Shown: one piece after another, positions 1 through 11,400 of the stretch
Layout of the letters: every line of letters begins with the position of its first letter
Position numbering within the stretch: position 1 is the stretch's first letter
Source: MWDV01 sp002070715
GTDB taxonomy: Bacteria; Verrucomicrobiota; Verrucomicrobiia; Limisphaerales; MWDV01
Direction: 5' to 3'
Length of the DNA stretch: 64,000 nt
Assembly: GCA_035411585.1 (NCBI GenBank)
Contig: DAONTI010000014.1
Location: 1 to 64,000, forward strand
Position numbers and translations under genes: made by a program
Notes under the pieces: generated by a model
What the model saw: only the letters and a program-made list of their open reading frames with translations
Told to the model about the DNA's origin: nothing
Databases searched by the model: none

Positions 1-732
1 CCAATAGACATTGGGCCGAAACTTCCGTTGCGACTTTTTTAGTGAAGTTTTCGGGCTAGACCACCATTGGCCATCCCGGTAGTGGATTGTCAGATGCAAC
101 CCAGCGGCATCACACCAGACGTCAGAGAGCCGATCGGAAAAGCGGTTCAATTTAGGCCCAACGGGCAATGGCGCGTCCTTCACCGCCCAAGTCCGATTGG
201 CAAAGGAAAACGTCCGCCCGTAACGTTCCATAAAATCGATAGCCACTGCATTCAGATCCGCGGGTACGCGGTAATTGCCGCTCGCCTGGGGTGGTGTGTA
301 ATTGGTGGGTACGAGGGCGGCGCAGAAAATCGTTGCCCGATTATCGAGTCCACCAGTGGTCACGTTAGCGGTGAAAGTGCCATCAGGATTGATTGCGACG
401 GTGGGGGACGCTAGCGTCGGTTTCGTCCACCAGCCCGAACCTTCGACCTGGATATATGGCGCAACCCGGTATGCGGTAAAATCCACGCCGGACACGACTC
501 CCTGCATCACGCCGTTGGCGGCGTAAGGGGGAACATTGATAATCGTGATTGAAGGATCGGCCGCCAGCACGGATGCAATAACCATCCATGGAAAAAAGAG
601 GGCGGTCCTGCCAACTATGCGAGATAGCGTTAAACCCGGTCTAACGAGATGCCGCACCGTAGTGCTCGACACAACGCGGCTATTAACCGGAACCATTGCA
701 CAACTCAGCGAGCCAGACATTTTCGTTCTCAT
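1..732 (-). CDS. Exported protein with probable GH16/laminarinase-like fold (3' end outside window)
   Basis: An uninterrupted minus-strand frame runs from an ATG at 732 to the window edge (244 codons). An AGGAA Shine-Dalgarno lies about 8 bases upstream of that ATG. Residues ~41-58 form a hydrophobic export signal ending in SVLAADP. A beta-rich leader domain follows (ITIINVPPYAANG, VEGSGWWTKP, VTTGGLDNRATIFCAALVP). Next comes a stretch typical of verrucomicrobial GH16-fold proteins (YGRTFSFANRTWAVKDAPLP, LHLTIHYRDGQWWS). In that family I would expect an EV...SLGYGTY strand right after WWS, but the last ~19 in-window residues do not resemble it, so the gene may be disrupted near base 58. The catalytic part would lie beyond the window, so enzymatic activity is not shown. 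Family assignment is from memory of related proteins. Confidence 0.6.
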   Translation of the reverse strand, partial: MRTKMSGSLSCAMVPVNSRVVSSTTVRHLVRPGLTLSRIVGRTALFFPWMVIASVLAADPSITIINVPPYAANGVMQGVVSGVDFTAYRVAPYIQVEGSGWWTKPTLASPTVAINPDGTFTANVTTGGLDNRATIFCAALVPTNYTPPQASGNYRVPADLNAVAIDFMERYGRTFSFANRTWAVKDAPLPVGPKLNRFSDRLSDVWCDAAGLHLTIHYRDGQWWSSPKTSLKKSQRKFRPNVYW

Positions 733-850
733 CTTTCAAGTTCCTCGATCACAATCTATTAACCGTGATTTTGCTTGATGCTGCTTTGTTGTCTTTCGTT
801 TGATGGCGCTTAACCGCCTTGCCCGCAGCCTTCAGGTTCGCTAGCGATAG

Positions 851-1993
851 CTACGGCGCGGGTTGGGGCGTGACTGTGGGGGTGCAACGCGGTCCGTCCC
901 TTGTCCAGACCAATTTATCCAGCCACATCTGCCGTTGTTTCATGGCGGCGTCCCACGCGTGATAAACCATGTATTGGGTGCGCCCATCCGGTCCGGTGAC
1001 AATGGAATGATGACCCGGCCCGCGGACCTGACCGGGCACCCCGCGCAACACCCGCGCGTGATCACCCTGACCGGTCCACGGTCCCAAGGGATGCCGCGCG
1101 GTGACGTAATCCACCCCGTAACGTGGGGTCTGCCAGTTCGCGCCGCTGTAAAAACAGTAGTAACGCCGGCCGCGTTTGATGACATAGGGACCTTCGATCG
1201 TATGCCAGTCGAACGTGCGGCCATAAACATCCATCCGGCGGTTCGCTTCGAAGAGCGTCCAGTCGTAACGCGCGCGCACCACCACGCGGCAATCCCCGGC
1301 CAGCCGCGTCATGTCCACCAACCGATCCACCACCAGGGCCGTGCCCGGATGCACGCCTGGGGTTTCGTTGGTAAAATTGCGCGCGTAAAACAAATACCAT
1401 TGTCCGTCGTCATCGCGGAACGGAAACGCGTCAATGGTGAACCGGTTGGTTTCGCAATCCACCAGGGGCGTGCCCGTGTCCACGTAAGGTCCTTCCGGCT
1501 GCGCGCTGACGGCGACTCGCAGCGCGAAGCTCTCCGGCTCGGGCCGGCTCATGCTGTAGTAGAGATAGAATTGACCGTTGTGGCTGGTGAGTTCGGGCGC
1601 CCAATACTGGGTGCCGCGCCGGGGGGACGGCGGCACCAACGCACCGCCCAAATCCTCCCAATCCACGAGATCCCGCGAACGCAACAACCGGAAGATGCGC
1701 CCATCCGGGGTCCGCGCGGCTCCCGTCGTGCCGGCGGCGTAATAATACTCGCCGGCACGGATCACCGAGGGATCGGGCATGTTACCGGCAAAAACGGGGT
1801 TGGTATATGTGCGCGCGGGGGCCGCTGTTCCGACGTGGCCGGACCGCAGAGAACAACCAGACACGCCCATGGCCAGCAACAGAACCAGGATCAAGCCCGG
1901 TCGCTGGGGGCTGACGGATTGTAATTTTGCCTCATGAGAAAACGAATCGCGCGGCGGGTGATGATGCCGGGAGGATGCAGTTCGTTGGATCAT
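851..1993 (-). CDS. Glycoside hydrolase family 43 lipoprotein
   Basis: This is a 380-residue exported glycosidase, probably a beta-xylosidase or alpha-L-arabinofuranosidase acting on plant or algal polysaccharide. The N-terminus carries a lipoprotein signal with lipobox GVSGC (Cys47). The five-bladed GH43 propeller shows the three expected acidic residues: catalytic base Asp74 in NMPDPS, pKa-tuning Asp188 in TIDAF, and general acid Glu267 in HTIEGPYV. The frame stays open upstream to 2155, but that extension overlaps the 3' end of the nucleotidyltransferase gene and is very basic, so the ATG at 1993 is preferred. No good ribosome binding site precedes it. It lies 46 bases downstream of the nucleotidyltransferase on the same strand. 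Substrate cannot be read from sequence. Confidence 0.85.
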   Translation of the reverse strand: MIQRTASSRHHHPPRDSFSHEAKLQSVSPQRPGLILVLLLAMGVSGCSLRSGHVGTAAPARTYTNPVFAGNMPDPSVIRAGEYYYAAGTTGAARTPDGRIFRLLRSRDLVDWEDLGGALVPPSPRRGTQYWAPELTSHNGQFYLYYSMSRPEPESFALRVAVSAQPEGPYVDTGTPLVDCETNRFTIDAFPFRDDDGQWYLFYARNFTNETPGVHPGTALVVDRLVDMTRLAGDCRVVVRARYDWTLFEANRRMDVYGRTFDWHTIEGPYVIKRGRRYYCFYSGANWQTPRYGVDYVTARHPLGPWTGQGDHARVLRGVPGQVRGPGHHSIVTGPDGRTQYMVYHAWDAAMKQRQMWLDKLVWTRDGPRCTPTVTPQPAP

Positions 1994-2039
1994 ATTGAGA
2001 AACGGGTGCGGGTGAAAAAATTGCCGGTGACCAATCCGC

Positions 2040-2789
2040 TCAGGACTCAGTTTCCAAGCGCGCCAGCACTTCCGGATCGCGCACATCCACCCAGCGCCCT
2101 TGGATTTCCAAGCCGGCGAGGCGATGCTGCGCCGCCACCAGCGCGCTGATGGCATCCGTCAGTTCATATTCGCCGCGCGGCGATTTTTCCAGCCGCGCCG
2201 TGAATTCAAAAAGCGATGGTTTGAAGATGTAAATGCCGGCGTTGTACCAAACCGGTTCCTCCGGACGGAACCAGCCTTCGCGGCGGAGTTGTTCGATCTG
2301 TTCCTGCGTCGGCTTTTCCACCAGCCGCTTCAGACAGAATTGATCGTCAAAAAAATTCACGCCGCCCTGGGTGACATCCTCGCCTTTGGTCACCGTGATG
2401 ACGCCGGAAAAGGAGTCTTCGTGGAAGCGCTGGATCATGCGCGGATAGGTGTCGGGAGACACCAAAATGTCGCCATAGGTCAGGATGAACGGGGACGCGC
2501 CCAGGAATTCGCGCGCCGGATCGGCGGCTTTGCCGGTGCCGTTTTGTTCAGCCTGCCGCCCGAACACCACGCGCGCCCCCCACTTCGCGCCGTCGCCAAA
2601 GTGCGTTTCGATGGTCTCGGCCCGCCAGCCGGTGACGATGAAAACCTCGCGCACCCCGGCGCGGACGATGCCCTCGAGGATGTGTTCGAGAATGGGTTTG
2701 CCTTGCACCTTGAGCATCGGCTTGGGGAGTGCGTGGGTCAGTTCCCGCATCCGCGTGCCTTTGCCGGCGGCCAGAATGACTGCTTTCAT
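2040..2789 (-). CDS. Sugar-nucleotide nucleotidyltransferase (NTP_transferase family)
   Basis: A 249-residue cytosolic enzyme that would join a sugar-1-phosphate to an NTP, releasing pyrophosphate. The signature MKAVILAAGKGTRMRELT lies at the very N-terminus, followed by LPKPMLKVQGKP with the conserved lysine. The metal-binding region LTYGDILVS comes midway, then VEKP and a NAGIYIF strand. Length and motifs fit glucose-1-phosphate thymidylyl- or uridylyltransferase-like proteins without the left-handed beta-helix acyl/acetyltransferase tail. The frame opens 18 bases earlier at 2807, but the conserved family start is the ATG at 2789. It follows the orphan methyltransferase on the same strand after 93 bases. 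The exact sugar and nucleotide are not determined. Confidence 0.82.
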   Translation of the reverse strand: MKAVILAAGKGTRMRELTHALPKPMLKVQGKPILEHILEGIVRAGVREVFIVTGWRAETIETHFGDGAKWGARVVFGRQAEQNGTGKAADPAREFLGASPFILTYGDILVSPDTYPRMIQRFHEDSFSGVITVTKGEDVTQGGVNFFDDQFCLKRLVEKPTQEQIEQLRREGWFRPEEPVWYNAGIYIFKPSLFEFTARLEKSPRGEYELTDAISALVAAQHRLAGLEIQGRWVDVRDPEVLARLETES

Positions 2790-2882
2790 GCGCGGTTTAG
2801 TGAACACAACCCGGCGCCGACGGAAAAGACAATTTCACCCGGCCCCGGAGACGATTGGCAGCGTCACCGCACCCGGATGCCG

Positions 2883-4160
2883 CTATTTGCGAAACAACAC
2901 AATCCGGTTTGAGTTTGTTCCCTTGCCCATGTTGTCCACGCCCCAGCAGTTGGCGGTCTTGGTAAAGTGCTGGTGATTGATCAGCACCAGCACCGGCGTC
3001 AAACCGGCCGTCATTCCGCAGGGCAAAACTGTTTCTTCCAGTTTCGTTTTCCCACCATGCACTTCGCCGACCTCGAAGGCGACATGCCCGTCCGGTTGCA
3101 AGAGGCGATGCAGCTCCCGAAAAACTGCCGTCATGGCCGCCGCCCAGTCATCGAGCTTGTGCGGGACGGTGAGCGGCACGGTATGCGCGTCAATTCCGGC
3201 GAACCAACACCGGAGCCAGTTGTCCGTGGCGTATTGCACCACATTCAAAAACGGCGGCGACGTCACCACCAGCGCCACGGAATTGGCGGGAATTTGGGGC
3301 GTTGCCGCCGCCGCTTCGTTCAGCAGCCGGGCCGTGTTTGCTGTCCGGGCCAAGGTCGTGCGGACCGAGGCATCCACGTCGCCCAGCAGTTGCCGGGATT
3401 TTTTGAGAATGATTTGGGCGACATCGCGGCGGGGCGGAGTTTGGTTGCGTTTGCAATTAATTTTCCGCTGCGATTCCACCGAAACCGCTTGGTTGGGCGG
3501 CAGCGTATAAACCGAAAAGAATCCGGCGGAATGCCCCGTCAACCGGTTCAAGGCCACCATGCGCAACCAAGCATCTGTCGGGTCCAGATCCCGGCCTCGT
3601 TCCTCCTGACGACGAAGGAAGTATTTTTTCAGAGCACAGATTTCGCGCAGTGTGTCTGGGTGATAGAATACCAGCAGTTCTTCCGGAAATTCCCCGCAGT
3701 CGTTGAGCTTGATGGCATGCAGGCGGTTGGTGATTTCTTCCAAGGTCGGCGGCGCCAGCCGGGGCCCGGTCAACATGCGGCTGAGCGGATTAATGTCGTT
3801 GCCCAAGGGCACGCGCCCCAACAGTGCGGCCTCCAGCGGCGTCGTACCCCGGCCCATGAACGGGTCATAAACCCGGTCGCCCGGCTGCGTGAGGCGTTCA
3901 ATGAAAAACCGCGGAAGTTGCGGTTTGAAACAGGCGCGGTAAGAAATCTCGTGCAACGAACTGGCTTGCCGCTGTTTGGCCGTCCAAAACTCATTGATAA
4001 ATGCGGGCACCCGCCGCCGCTGTCCCTCAAACGGGAACACCGTTTCCCGGCATTGCGTGGCCGTGCCGAATTTTTGGAACGCCGCCAATTCGTCCATCAG
4101 GCCGGTTGGCGTCCGGACCGGGATGGATGGCGCAGAAAATAGTTCAAGCGTTTCAGCCAC
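2883..4160 (-). CDS. Orphan DNA methyltransferase (N6_N4_Mtase type)
   Basis: A 425-residue S-adenosylmethionine-dependent DNA methyltransferase of the amino-methylating (N6-adenine or N4-cytosine) class. The cofactor motif I is DPFMGRGTT (residues 99-107), followed by the acidic NDINP (121-125). Catalytic motif IV is TSPPF at 300-304. Motif I before motif IV, separated by ~190 residues, puts the target-recognition region between or after them. The N-terminal block KQRQASSLHEISYRACFKP (62-80) probably contributes to DNA binding. No restriction nuclease lies on either side, so it appears to be an orphan, either regulatory or a remnant. It shares its layout with the methyltransferase at 15547. 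It is transcribed divergently from the TPR protein. The recognition sequence is unknown. Confidence 0.8.
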   Translation of the reverse strand: MAETLELFSAPSIPVRTPTGLMDELAAFQKFGTATQCRETVFPFEGQRRRVPAFINEFWTAKQRQASSLHEISYRACFKPQLPRFFIERLTQPGDRVYDPFMGRGTTPLEAALLGRVPLGNDINPLSRMLTGPRLAPPTLEEITNRLHAIKLNDCGEFPEELLVFYHPDTLREICALKKYFLRRQEERGRDLDPTDAWLRMVALNRLTGHSAGFFSVYTLPPNQAVSVESQRKINCKRNQTPPRRDVAQIILKKSRQLLGDVDASVRTTLARTANTARLLNEAAAATPQIPANSVALVVTSPPFLNVVQYATDNWLRCWFAGIDAHTVPLTVPHKLDDWAAAMTAVFRELHRLLQPDGHVAFEVGEVHGGKTKLEETVLPCGMTAGLTPVLVLINHQHFTKTANCWGVDNMGKGTNSNRIVLFRK

Positions 4161-4276
4161 GATGCTTTGTGCTTACGCCGGACAAACTCAACGAGTTCGG
4201 CTGCGACCGCAAGCATTGGCTGGTCTTTTTTGTTGCCCCGCTGAGGGTTTTGGCTTGGCATGAAGCGCATCGCAAC

Positions 4277-6385
4277 GTGGGCAAATCATCCGCATCATCA
4301 ACTGTCATCCCGCCGGACCGGCCTCAGCCCGCATCGGCGGCTCGGGCGGGTTCATCGCTGTGGGATCGCCCCGGATTGCTTGCCCTCGGTTTGGTGCTGG
4401 TGACGCTGATCGTTTTTCTGCGCGCGGTGGAGGGCGGTTTCGTGGATTACGACGATGCGGATTACGTGACTGCCAATGCGCAGGTGCAGGCCGGGCTGAC
4501 CTGGGCCGGAGTGCGGTGGGCTTTCACCACCGGTCACGCGAGCAACTGGCATCCGTTGACTTGGTTGTCCCACATGCTGGACGCGCAACTCTTTGGCCTG
4601 ACGCCGGCGGGGCATCATCTGACCAGCGTAGCTTTCCACGCGGTCAACGCGGGCTTGGTTTTTCTGGTCCTCTGGAACTTGACCGGTGCCGCCGGGCGCA
4701 GTTTGACCGCCGCGGCGTTGTTCGCGCTGCATCCGTTGCGGGTTGAATCGGTGGCGTGGATTTCCGAACGCAAGGATGTGTTGAGCCTGTTCTTTGGTCT
4801 GCTCGCGTTGCTGGCTTACGCCCGCTTTGCGGCGGCCCGATCCCAGGAGAACACCGCCAGCGCGGCCCCGGACAGATGGCGTGGGTGGGGAGCGTATGGA
4901 CTGGCGTTGCTGTGTTTCGCGCTGAGCCTCCTGAGCAAACCGATGTGGGTTACGCTCCCGTTTCTGCTGTTGTTGTTGGATTACTGGCCGCTCCGGCGGG
5001 GCGGGGCTTCGGTGCGCGTTTGGGGACGGCTGGTGATGGAAAAACTGCCGTTCTTCGCCCTGACGGTGGCGTCAAGTCTGGTGACCTTTTGGGTGCAACA
5101 GCGGGGCGGCGCGGTGGCGTCAGTCACCGGGTTGCCGTTGCGCGCGCGCTTGGAAAATGCGGGAGTCGCCTACGGACGTTACCTGCTCAAGACACTTTGG
5201 CCAGCGGACTTGGCGCCGTTGTATCCGCATCCGGGATTTTGGCCAACCGGCCAGGTCGTGGTGGCGACGCTGGTGGTGATCGGGATTTCGCTCCTCGTGA
5301 TCGCGCGGCGGCGGACCTGGCCGTATGCCGTCGTCGGTTGGTTTTGGTTTGTCGGTACGCTGGTGCCGGTCATCGGTTTGGTGCAGGTGGGCATTCAAAG
5401 CCTGGCCGACCGGTACACTTATTTGCCAGGCCTCGGTCTGATCCTGGCATTGGTCTGGGGGGCGCAATCTTTGGTGGCGCGTTGGCGGATTCCGCCGCTG
5501 CCGATTGCCTTCGGCGTGCTGGCGCTAGCGGCAACCTGCGCGGCGCTCACTTGGCGGCAGATTGGATTCTGGCGGGACAGCGAACGGCTGTTTAGCCGCG
5601 CGGTGGCGGTGACGAAAAACAATTATCTCGCGCATAACAATCTCGGTTTCTATTTCGCCCAACAAGGCCGCCTGCCGGAAGCCATCGCGCAATACGAAAC
5701 CTCCCTGCGTATCAAACCGGATTACGAAGACGCGCTGAACAACCTGGGGCACGCGCTGGCCGGGCAGGGACGCCACGCCGAGGCGTTGCCGTATTACGAA
5801 GCCGCGTTGCGGGTGCGGCCCCGGCATGTGGAAGTGAACAATAATTATGGCAACGCCCTGGCAAACCTCGGCCGGCTGGACGAAGCCATCCGGCATTACG
5901 AAATTGCCTTACGGGAAAATCCCCAGCACGCGGATACCCATAATAATCTGGGCATTGCCTTGGCCCAGCAAGGTTGCTTGGAGGCGGCGCGGGATCATTT
6001 GCAGGAAGCCGTGCGGCTGCGGCCCCAGCACGCCGGGAGTCACAGCAATCTCGGCAACGTCCTCGCCGCGTTGGGCCGGCTGGACGCGGCGGCGGGACAA
6101 TACCGGCAGGCGTTGCGGCTGCAACCGGACGACGCCCAGGCGCACAACAACCTGGGCAACGTGTTTGCCGAACAGGGAAAGCTGGAGGCCGCGGCCCGGC
6201 AGTATCAGCGGGCGCTGGAATTGAACCCCCACAATCCGGAAACCCATTTCAACCTGGCCCTGTTGCGGGCGCGTCAGGGACGGCTGGCGGACGCGTTGCG
6301 GCAGGTGGAGGAAACGTTGCGGCTGCAACCGGATCACGCGGCCGCCCGGCGGCAGCGGGCCTTGTGGCAAGCCGCCCCGCGTTGA
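4277..6385 (+). CDS. TMTC-like membrane protein with C-terminal TPR array
   Basis: About 702 residues. The first ~430 hold roughly ten hydrophobic segments with the GT-C/DUF1736-like signature (GFVDYDDADYVTAN, SNWHPLTWLSHMLD, ALFALHPLRVESVAWISERK). From about residue 447 there are seven to eight TPR units with the rhythm HNNLG...A..QYE.ALR..P. Proteins of this type resemble eukaryotic TMTC O-mannosyltransferases. The double-Asp YDDADY near the N-terminus is where such enzymes keep the catalytic acidic pair, so a lipid-linked-sugar glycosyltransferase role is an inference. The start is uncertain. The frame is open back to ATG 4001 and ATG 4127, but both overlap the divergent methyltransferase gene. 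The GTG at 4277 avoids this but lacks a clear ribosome binding site. Confidence 0.75.
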   Translation: MGKSSASSTVIPPDRPQPASAARAGSSLWDRPGLLALGLVLVTLIVFLRAVEGGFVDYDDADYVTANAQVQAGLTWAGVRWAFTTGHASNWHPLTWLSHMLDAQLFGLTPAGHHLTSVAFHAVNAGLVFLVLWNLTGAAGRSLTAAALFALHPLRVESVAWISERKDVLSLFFGLLALLAYARFAAARSQENTASAAPDRWRGWGAYGLALLCFALSLLSKPMWVTLPFLLLLLDYWPLRRGGASVRVWGRLVMEKLPFFALTVASSLVTFWVQQRGGAVASVTGLPLRARLENAGVAYGRYLLKTLWPADLAPLYPHPGFWPTGQVVVATLVVIGISLLVIARRRTWPYAVVGWFWFVGTLVPVIGLVQVGIQSLADRYTYLPGLGLILALVWGAQSLVARWRIPPLPIAFGVLALAATCAALTWRQIGFWRDSERLFSRAVAVTKNNYLAHNNLGFYFAQQGRLPEAIAQYETSLRIKPDYEDALNNLGHALAGQGRHAEALPYYEAALRVRPRHVEVNNNYGNALANLGRLDEAIRHYEIALRENPQHADTHNNLGIALAQQGCLEAARDHLQEAVRLRPQHAGSHSNLGNVLAALGRLDAAAGQYRQALRLQPDDAQAHNNLGNVFAEQGKLEAAARQYQRALELNPHNPETHFNLALLRARQGRLADALRQVEETLRLQPDHAAARRQRALWQAAPR

Positions 6386-6485
6386 CCGCCGCGCGAAGAA
6401 ACGTGATTTGACAGCGGGGACGGCGTGGACCACTGTTTTGCCTAATCGTTCAAATTGTTAACCATCAAACAGAGGAAATAAAATT

Positions 6486-6965
6486 ATGGCAATTGCAGTT
6501 GGTACAAAGGCCCCGGATTTCACGCTTAAATCCAAAACCGCGAGCGGGATCGTGGACGTGAAGCTCAGCGGCAACTTGGGCAAGAAGAACACGGTGCTGC
6601 TCTTTTTCCCTCTCGCGTTCACCGGCGTTTGCACGCAGGAAATGTGTGACATCACCGCCGGCTTGGCGCAATACGCCAGCCTGAACGCGGACGTCATCGG
6701 AATCAGCGTGGACAGTCCGTTTGCCCAGGAAGCGTGGGCGCAGAAGGAGCAAATTGGCCTGACCCTGGCCAGTGACCTCAACAAGACCACCGCCCGGGCG
6801 TATGGCGTTTTGCTGGATGACCTGGTGGGCTTGGGTTCGGTGAGCGCCCGCGCCGCGTTTGTGGTGGATAAGGCCGGCGTGATCCAATACAGCGAGCAAA
6901 CCCCCACGCCGAAGGACCTGCCGAATTTCGAGGCGATCAAAGCCGTGCTGGCGAAGCTGGCTTGA
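6486..6965 (+). CDS. Peroxiredoxin (AhpC/TSA family, C-X4-C type)
   Basis: A 159-residue cytosolic thiol peroxidase that would reduce hydrogen peroxide and organic hydroperoxides. The peroxidatic cysteine motif is FPLAFTGVC with Cys49. A second cysteine at 54 gives the C-X4-C spacing of PrxQ/AhpE-like enzymes that form an intramolecular disulfide on one helix. The conserved N-terminal GTKAPDFTL and the late VSARAAFVVDKAGVIQY strand are present. A strong AGAGGAAATAAAATT leader precedes the ATG. It stands alone, with ~100 bases to the TPR gene upstream and ~165 bases to icd downstream. Its reducing partner is not encoded nearby. Confidence 0.9.
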   Translation: MAIAVGTKAPDFTLKSKTASGIVDVKLSGNLGKKNTVLLFFPLAFTGVCTQEMCDITAGLAQYASLNADVIGISVDSPFAQEAWAQKEQIGLTLASDLNKTTARAYGVLLDDLVGLGSVSARAAFVVDKAGVIQYSEQTPTPKDLPNFEAIKAVLAKLA

Positions 6966-7131
6966 GCTGGCAAGCGAACGCCTTCAATGTGCGCGGACGC
7001 GGGCCCGGATGTGCGGTGCGCATGTCCGGCCCGCGTTCGGTTGCCGGGTGGACGGGGCGGGTTTGCATTCCCTTGCGTTGCCCTGTCAATCCAGCTAAAC
7101 AGTGTCCCTCCTGAATTAACGCAATAAGACC

Positions 7132-8397
<1,266 letters not shown>

Positions 8398-8411
8398 CCA
8401 AGGTGGTGATC

Positions 8412-8440
8412 GGGGCGAGGGTTGACCCCAACTCGGCCCC
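8412..8440. terminator. Possible bidirectional hairpin between convergent genes
   Basis: In the 52-base gap between the convergent stops of icd and the CotH gene, GGGGCGAG pairs with CTCGGCCCC across a 12-base loop, leaving one unpaired base. There is no long U-tract on either side, so intrinsic termination is inferred from position and folding only. Confidence 0.35.
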
Positions 8441-8449
8441 GGTCAAATT

Positions 8450-11400
8450 CTACGGCACCACGACGATGCGATAGAATCGTTGCGGGCGGCCGATCAATAA
8501 ATCCACGACGGTCGCGGTGTTTTGCGTGGCTTGGAGGGGTGCGGTGAGCGGCTGCCAAGTGTCGCCATTCAGTCCGTCGCAATAGTCGCAACGATAGGTA
8601 CAGCCAGGCGTGGTGGTGAACGTGAGCGAAACCTCCGTCCCCACCAGTTCAATGGCGAAAAAGGAGGGCTGCGGTGGAACAAAAAGATTATCCGCCCCGG
8701 GGGTGGGCGCGCTGAGCGGATAAATATAAGGACTCCCGGACGGATAACGGCCTTCGCTGATGTCGCTGGTCTGGGGGCCGAAGATAACGCTATCCACCAA
8801 CCGGCCATCCGGCGCAAAGAGCGCAATCGCTTCCCCGCCGCGATTGAGCTTGAAATTGACATGCAGGTCCGGATGACTCGAGGAATTGCGGCCGGGTTTG
8901 CCATCGGCCCAGACGAGCAGGTAGCCCGTTGCGGGAACGGAATAGCCGCTGGGAATGACGTTTTTCGCGGGATTCGTCAGGGAATTCGCCAGCGACCATC
9001 CGGCCAGGTCCACGGCGAACAGATTGGGATTGTACAGCTCGAACCAGTCATCATAACCGCCGCCCGCCGGGTTGGGCCAGGTCCGGGTGTTGCTCGCCAT
9101 CCATTCATTAATGAACAGCGTTATTGGCGGTTCGGCGGCGTTATTCGTGTCTCCGGGCGTGACGTAAAACAGCGTCCGCCGTGTGAACGGTTGCCCGTCC
9201 GGCACCGCGCCGTACGACCAATCCTCCGGCACCCCGGCGTAATTCATGTAATCCAAGATCTGCAGCGTGCCGCCGTCCAACTGGCGGGAAAGCACAACGG
9301 CGCCCGTGCCCGGGGGCAGCGTCAGGTTGCTGTGCAATTCGGTGTCGCTGGTGGCATTCGTGTCTCCGCTGCACCACACCACCAGGAACCCGCCCGGCGG
9401 GATGACGGTGTTGGTGGGAAACGCCCATTTGGCCGGCGCGGCGTATTCGTCCCCGAGCCACACCCCGTCCAGTGTCAGGTTCGAGGATCCGGCGTTGTAA
9501 AGTTCAACCCAGGGATGGCGCTCACCCGCGGCGTCGCACGGGCCTGAAAGGTTCTCCGGCTGGACTTCGTTGAGCCAAAGCGGCGGGAACATCGGGAGCG
9601 CTTGCTGAACGGCATTGCTGCGGCCGGGTGTAGCACCACTGCCCGTCGCCCAGTTGCCCACCCGCGCGTTGTCCTGTGTGGGATCCACCAATTGCAGCGA
9701 TACCCCGCCTTCATCTGCCGCGGCCGGCCAGGGCAGTTCGTTGCTGTACGCCACCTGATTTAAGACCTGCCAATTGGTGCCTTGGGCCACTTCCAGGCTC
9801 AGCATTTCTCCGCGCGAACTCAGTTTGCCACCAAACTCCGCCACGACCACTTCGGCGTTGCCGTAGGTGGATTGGTACCCCGGCAAACTATCGGCCACGA
9901 CCGCGTATCCGCCCGGCTCGAGGAAACGTCCGTGACCGATGGTCACGCCCACCCCCCGCACCCGCAACCCGCCCAACGGAAGGGTTTCGGTGGCGGAACG
10001 ATTGTGAATTTCGACGAAACTCGAAGCCGGCGCCGCCGGGTGATACATGATCTCGGAGATGACGAGCTTGCCTGCGAGCGACACGTCCGGTCCGGTGTAG
10101 GTGATCGTCCGGGTGTCGTTTCCGACCACGACGCCCCGCTCATCCAAGGCGCGGAACGCGAGGTCGTTGGCGCCGTTGGTGAGCGCGACTTGAATTTGCC
10201 AGTTGGTTTCGCTCATCCACTTGATGGCATGGGACTGGCCGTTGACTTCAATGACGGTCACCGCGATCGGGGCCGCGCCGCGGAGCGCGACCGGAGTGCG
10301 ATTCGTCACGATCGAGGGCGTGGTCACCCGGAAGATGATGTTGGTCATGGGTGCCAGCGCTTGGAGGTATTCATTCCACCGCGCGGTGATCCACGCGCTC
10401 ATCTCCGTCGGATTGACCGCGGAGACGCCTTGGTTGACAAACACCTGATACCAATCGTTCAGGCGCACACCGCTAACGTCCGGGGCCATGGGCCCCCGTG
10501 CCATGTCGTTGGCCAGCCGCCAATAGATCCGTCGGAACTCGGGTTTGGCGAACATTACCGCCGGCAGGAAGCCACGTCTGGGGAAAAGGCCGTACGTAGT
10601 GCGGAAAGCGCCATCAAAATCAACGATGTGCAATCGGGACCGGCCGTAAGGCGGAATATAGGTGTACAGATTGTGCGGGTAGTCGGCGGCACGATAGTGG
10701 TCACTATTGCCGCACATGCGATTGAGCACCCAGTAACCGGCCCAGGCGCGAATGTCGGCCAGGGCGGACACGCGCGCGACGTAGAGGTCATCGTTCGGCG
10801 CGCCTAACGCGTCAATAACGCGATAAAGCGGGGTGAAGTCGTCATCGGGCACGGTCGTGCTTTTCTTGCGCATGCAGTAACGATACTTGGCCTGCTTCTT
10901 GACGCCTCCGGTGGTGGTGTAGTTGCCAAAGGGCTCGTGCGGATAAAGCTGCTCGTAAACGTGCGGATCGTCGTCCCCATACCAGCTCTTGCACAAGGTC
11001 CGCGAGGGGGACAGGGAATCGTAGCGGAACAGTGCGGATCCGTTCACACTCACATGCACGTAGCGCAACGCCATGGCGGCGAGGTCCACCTGCCGCGCCA
11101 TCCAGTAAGCGTGTTTCTCCTGTTGCCGGGTGCCGTTGTCCTGATTCAGACTGATGAAGTCAAGCGCCACCTCCGAGTCGCCCAAAATCCGGTCGGTCTT
11201 GGGGAATTTGATCATGTAAGCCGCGGTTCGATAGTCGTTAAAACCTGTGGTCCGCCAGTTGCCGCGGTAGCGCACTCCGGCGGCGTAAACCGACCGGTAA
11301 TCGCCGTAGGTAAAGGTGGTGTCCACCGGTTCGTTGCTCCGGGTTTCCCGCGCCTCCCATCGCGTGACGTTGGTGGATGACACCCACAACCGGTAGTTTC

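Noticed and set aside
851..1924. 353-residue plus-strand frame antisense to GH43 (and similar long antisense frames elsewhere)
   Set aside because: High GC leaves long antisense frames open; they show no signal, domain or codon pattern of real genes.
1994..2155. Extension of the GH43 gene to 2155
   Set aside because: It overlaps the nucleotidyltransferase 3' end and is arginine/tryptophan-rich noise before the lipoprotein signal.
4001..4276. Upstream extension of the TPR membrane protein to ATG 4001
   Set aside because: It overlaps the 5' end of the divergent methyltransferase and lacks membrane or family features; a later start is more likely.
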